Part shown: positions 60,900 to 64,000 of the stretch, piece after piece | Layout of the letters: every line of letters starts with the position of its first letter | Position numbering within the stretch: position 1 is the stretch's first letter | NCBI GenBank assembly: GCA_036419695.1 | Contig: CP143946.1 | Location: 4,954,001 to 5,018,000 of the forward strand | Direction: 5' to 3' | Source of the DNA: [Clostridium] symbiosum | Lineage (GTDB): Bacteria > Bacillota > Clostridia > Lachnospirales > Lachnospiraceae | Length of the DNA stretch: 64,000 nt | Made by a program: the position numbers and the translations under genes | Notes under the pieces: generated by a model | Databases searched by the model: none | What the model saw: the letters and a program-made list of their open reading frames with translations, nothing else | Told to the model about the DNA's origin: nothing

Positions 60900-61955
60900 T
60901 TATTCAACCTCTATGTCCTTGCACATCTCCTGGTAAAACGCAACCTGGGCTTTAATGAATTCCGGAAGCTCTTCCGGTTTCGTGGAAATGGCCTGCATAT
61001 TTAATCCATTCAGTGTCTCAGCATACTGTTCGGAAACCGATGCCCCGCCTAACACTTCCTTTAAATAATCAACGATTTCCGCCGGTGTTCCCTTCGGTGC
61101 TGCAAGGCATACCCAGCCGATAATCTGGAAATCGAGATCCGGATAGGCTTCTTTAGCCGTCGGTACATCCGGGTAGGTGGTCATTCTGTCGTCGGACAGC
61201 ACCGCAAGCATTTTTATGTTACCCGCCTGTATCTGGCTGAGAGCGGAACCTGGTTGGATAAACATCACATCCACCGTCTTGTTGGCCACTGCCGTAATGA
61301 TATCAGCCGTACCGTCAAAGGATACGTGTTTTACATCCAGACCGAATTCTTTCTCGATTGCAACTGCCGCAAGATACGGGGCGGAACCAAGTCCGCTGTC
61401 ACCCACAACCACCTTTCCCGGGTTCGCTTTTGCATATTCCACAAATCCTTTGATATCATCGTAAGGGACATCGGCGCCGACTAACAGGGCATAAGGATCG
61501 GCCAGGGCCATGGAAAGTGGTTCAAAGTCAGCCGGGTTTAATTCTGTTCTTCCCAGCGCATAATTAATAGCCAGGTCAATATTGATGACACCCAGGGTGT
61601 AGCCGTCGTTTTTCGAATTGGCAAACTGGTTGACGCCAATCAGCCCGGAGCCGCCCGTTACATTGGAAACTGCAAAGGTAACTCCCGACGGGAGCTGTTC
61701 GGCTCCGGTATCCAACAGGCTCCTCACCGATAAATCCGTAGGACCCCCGGCCGAATACTGCACTACCACGTTTACATTATTCTTTGGATAATCAAGATCC
61801 GCTTTTTCTTCCTTTGTCTCCTCTGTCTGTGCTTTCGGAGCCTCTGTTTCCACTTCACCGCCCGTCACAGCCGGTTCGGTTGTTTTGCTGCCACAGCCCG
61901 CCAGTGTCATTCCGGTCAGTGCCATTGCCAGTGCTAACGACATTAATTTTTTCAT
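60900..61955 (-). CDS. tctC: Tripartite tricarboxylate transporter, substrate-binding lipoprotein (second system)
   Basis: 351 residues, Bug/TctC family. The signal ends TLAGCGSK (lipobox). The domain starts NVNVVVQYSAGGPTDLSVRS, and VSNVTGGSGLIGVNQF follows, the usual ligand loops. First gene of the operon. It differs enough from the first TctC (17378-18421) in the ligand loops that another substrate is likely. Confidence 0.94.
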   Translation of the reverse strand: MKKLMSLALAMALTGMTLAGCGSKTTEPAVTGGEVETEAPKAQTEETKEEKADLDYPKNNVNVVVQYSAGGPTDLSVRSLLDTGAEQLPSGVTFAVSNVTGGSGLIGVNQFANSKNDGYTLGVINIDLAINYALGRTELNPADFEPLSMALADPYALLVGADVPYDDIKGFVEYAKANPGKVVVGDSGLGSAPYLAAVAIEKEFGLDVKHVSFDGTADIITAVANKTVDVMFIQPGSALSQIQAGNIKMLAVLSDDRMTTYPDVPTAKEAYPDLDFQIIGWVCLAAPKGTPAEIVDYLKEVLGGASVSEQYAETLNGLNMQAISTKPEELPEFIKAQVAFYQEMCKDIEVE

Positions 61956-62533
61956 AGGTTTCCTCCTGAACTAACAATCTGTTTATTATGGTTACACAAT
62001 CACTTCTTCTCAATTTGTTACATAGGACGGAACTAACGGCAGCGCTACCGTTTGTCTGTCTTTGATACATCATTTACAACACCTTATCACAAGTAATGTA
62101 AACGTTTATCATTTATAGTTCTATATTATATCCCGCACTTTTCAAAGTCAATATTGAAACCCATGAAACCTTTTTACAGGTGTATTTTTGTAAAAAAAGT
62201 AGGTTATATTATCCAAAATGTGGAATTAATCCTCTGATATTCCAATATTTTTTGTTTATCTTATACATTTTGTTGCTTTTTCATGATAATATTTTCATTA
62301 CATTTGATGCAATCGTTACATTTCAAAACAGGTTCCACCTGCCTTTATTCGTGCACTGTCACGGATTCTCAAACTGGCCAGGATTTGCAAACCGGCGCGG
62401 GCTGCCAAACCGGACCAGATCCGCGCAAAAAGTGCGGAAACCACCCCCACCGGTGTAATTCCCGCACTTTTTGCCCTTTTAAAATTAAGGCATTTTTTTA
62501 TTTATCGTTCTATCTGTTCCCCTGTCTTTCACC
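61956..62533. promoter_or_regulatory. Promoter region of the second tct operon and remaining gap
   Basis: On the minus strand TTGACT (62146-62151) and TATAAT (62125-62130) make a promoter with a short 15-bp spacer. TAAACGTTTA (62099-62108), a LacI-type palindrome, lies just downstream of it, where a repressor would block transcription. Further right, three CAAACYGG motifs recur exactly every 18 bp (62370, 62388, 62406). No gene is seen in 62180-62533. Confidence 0.5.
62427..62472. terminator. Terminator of the sugar kinase-cupin operon
   Basis: AAAAAGTGCGG and CCGCACTTTTT form an 11-bp stem with tracts on both sides, about 60 bp after the cupin stop on the minus strand. Confidence 0.85.
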
Positions 62534-62911
62534 CTATTTATTATCTTCCGGCCTGACATTCTCGGAAGTCCCGTAAATAAACACAATATCTACAAATCCA
62601 CCCTCATCGTAATAAAAGGCATGCCATTCATTTTCCGGAATATGGAGGATCATTCCGCGCTCCAGTTCCCGGCTATGGGTCAGATTATCCTTCGTATCTC
62701 CCCAGCATACGCGGCCTTTTTCAGCGTCAAAGATTACCACCGTCTCCTCCGCGTGGCAGTGAGGCTCCATCACACCGCACTTCGCGCTGTAAGAGGCATA
62801 TCCGACCGTCATGGCGCCGCTTTCAAAAGCGCTGTTTTTCCCCACCGCGCGCTGGATATCGCGCCCCGGCAATTCGTCTACAGGCATATTATTTCTCTCT
62901 ATAATCTCCAT
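62534..62911 (-). CDS. Small cupin-domain protein
   Basis: 125 residues, one cupin barrel. Metal-binding candidates are H51 and H53 (EPHCHAEE) with the nearby Glu, and H97 (NEWHAFYY). Such proteins are often sugar or sugar-acid isomerases or small sensors. It follows the four-carbon acid sugar kinase gene by 29 bp, so it may act on the same sugar acid, which is inference. Confidence 0.82.
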   Translation of the reverse strand: MEIIERNNMPVDELPGRDIQRAVGKNSAFESGAMTVGYASYSAKCGVMEPHCHAEETVVIFDAEKGRVCWGDTKDNLTHSRELERGMILHIPENEWHAFYYDEGGFVDIVFIYGTSENVRPEDNK

Positions 62912-62940
62912 CTTATATCCTCACTTTCCGTCCGGCCGTC

Positions 62941-64000
62941 TCACTTCATCAGGTCCGACACTATCTTCTTCAATGAATCTTTTTCTCCCACATTACCGGG
63001 GAATATTACATAGGGCAGGCCCGGGAATTTACTCTCTGCCCCGGTTTTCCACACGGGGATGCCCGGCAGAATCTGCCCCGCCACATATGCTTTTTTCACA
63101 CCAAGGCCTTTTACGCCCACTTCGCTCGAGGTGATTCCCCCTTTTGCTATAATAAAGCGCGGCCTCACCTTCAGTTTTCTTACAAATCCCGTCACTGCAT
63201 CCGATATCAGAAGGGACAGCCTCAGGGCATCTTCCGGATCATCGGAATCCGGAACAAGCAGGCGGCGCTCCGTATATACCGCAACCGTATGCCCGGCCTC
63301 CAGTTCTTCCTCTATGCGCTCCTGTACACGGGCCTGCTCTGCCTCAAATTCACCCGCGCGGCCGACAAGCCCGGAATAGAACGGCACGGGGATTACCCCT
63401 TCCAGGGTCATCAGTTCATTCAGCTGTTCGGTAGTCCTACTTACATGGGAACCGATTACAATCAGCCCCCCGCGGTGGTCGCCCTCTTCCACCAGTTCTT
63501 TTGCGGTCAGGAGGCTGCGTTCTTCAATTCCTCCCATCACCTGTACAAAGGCAGCGGCGGTCCTGAACAGAAAATGTTTCCCGGACTTCATAGCGCGGAG
63601 CAGCGAAGTCTTAAATACATAAAGATCCTCATAGCTCATCGCGTTAACGATTACCTTCGAAAAATTCCCGACCTGTCTAAGCTGCCCCTCTATCCGGTCA
63701 TAATCTCTGCTTCGCAGTGTTTCAAGCTCAATATAACATTGCTGTTCCCAGGCGTATTCCCCCCCGGTCTTCTCCTCCACCCATTTTCCCAGATGGGAAT
63801 TTTTATAGCCGAACGTCTTATCACGGGCAAATTCCGTTTCACCGGCCGGAATGAGCCTGCCGCCGTCTGAAACATAGTGGATATTGCCGGACGTATATCT
63901 TCCTCCCTGCGGGAAAAACGGACAGATCACCTCTCCGTCATAGCGGATATCCGAAACCTGTTCTATGGTACGGCGCAGTGTCTCCGTCTCGGCGGGATAG
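62941..64000 (-). CDS. Four-carbon acid sugar kinase family protein (OtnK/DUF1537), C-terminal part
   Basis: ATP-dependent kinase of the OtnK/DenK/DUF1537 family, which phosphorylates four-carbon sugar acids such as erythronate or threonate. At least 353 residues are here; the frame continues past 64000, so the N-terminus is missing. Visible are the end of the sugar-binding domain (PFFPQGGRYTSGNIHYV, then SHLGKWVEEKTGGEY) and the nucleotide-binding domain with IIAKGGITSSEVGVKGLGV, GLPYVIFPGNVG near the C-terminus. A cupin gene follows in the same operon. Confidence 0.9.
   Translation of the reverse strand, partial: YPAETETLRRTIEQVSDIRYDGEVICPFFPQGGRYTSGNIHYVSDGGRLIPAGETEFARDKTFGYKNSHLGKWVEEKTGGEYAWEQQCYIELETLRSRDYDRIEGQLRQVGNFSKVIVNAMSYEDLYVFKTSLLRAMKSGKHFLFRTAAAFVQVMGGIEERSLLTAKELVEEGDHRGGLIVIGSHVSRTTEQLNELMTLEGVIPVPFYSGLVGRAGEFEAEQARVQERIEEELEAGHTVAVYTERRLLVPDSDDPEDALRLSLLISDAVTGFVRKLKVRPRFIIAKGGITSSEVGVKGLGVKKAYVAGQILPGIPVWKTGAESKFPGLPYVIFPGNVGEKDSLKKIVSDLMK

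Noticed and set aside
1..64000. Transposase, integrase or phage genes
   Set aside because: None of the credible coding regions shows such domains; the accessory character of some regions rests only on gene content.

Overview
The window looks like chromosomal DNA of an anaerobic, gut-type Firmicute of the Lachnospiraceae (Clostridium cluster XIVa, of the [Clostridium] symbiosum / Enterocloster kind). The reasons are a PPi-type phosphofructokinase, a V-type ATPase with a sodium-type rotor ring, GltS, two tripartite tricarboxylate (Tct) uptake systems, a 2-hydroxyacyl-CoA dehydratase, strong AGGAGG ribosome sites and GC near 50% by eye. The species is inferred, not proven. No rRNA, tRNA, CRISPR array, transposase or phage gene was seen.

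Layout. 1-7100: 5' part of metK behind a SAM-I riboswitch and terminator, murA, a large membrane-anchored protein, a PWGPPPP-repeat protein and a sugar nucleotidyltransferase. 7177-15200: gltS, an M29-type peptidase and a GntR regulator sharing a palindromic operator, then PPi-phosphofructokinase, Crp/Fnr regulator, thioredoxin, GNAT acetyltransferase, a QueD-like protein and a Fur/PerR regulator with its own box. 15335-18421: first tctCBA operon. 19102-33944: a peptide and amino-acid catabolism region (UroD/MtaA-like protein, LysR and cysteine desulfidase, AstE-like amidohydrolase, AbgT with a divergent LysR, an M24 and C45 pair, and a five-gene operon of DUF6305-like lipoprotein, DctM-like permease, an unlisted 48-aa membrane protein, M14-like hydrolase and gamma-glutamyltranspeptidase), followed by a two-component system and a diguanylate cyclase. 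38157-47012: complete V-type ATPase operon ntpHIKECFABD with unusual hairpins in its leader and in two internal gaps.

47466-62180 is the most interesting part. Two operons diverge from about 51.3 kb, each with a clear sigma-54 promoter (GG-N10-GC). Leftward are thiolase, 3-hydroxyacyl-CoA dehydrogenase and an SLC13 carrier. Rightward are crotonase, a family III CoA-transferase and the two subunits of a 2-hydroxyacyl-CoA dehydratase. A sigma-54 activator with a PAS domain follows, then a second tctCBA operon. Together the genes read as uptake, CoA activation, dehydration and thiolytic cleavage of a short 2-hydroxy acid. The dehydratase activator ATPase is not in the window.

Between the dehydratase and the activator lie about 960 bp without a credible gene. 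They hold two diverged, tail-to-tail copies of a structured element of about 360 nt, with a conserved long closing helix and compensatory inner helices. This is probably a non-coding RNA and is the best candidate for an undescribed element. The window ends with a cupin and the C-terminal part of a four-carbon acid sugar kinase.
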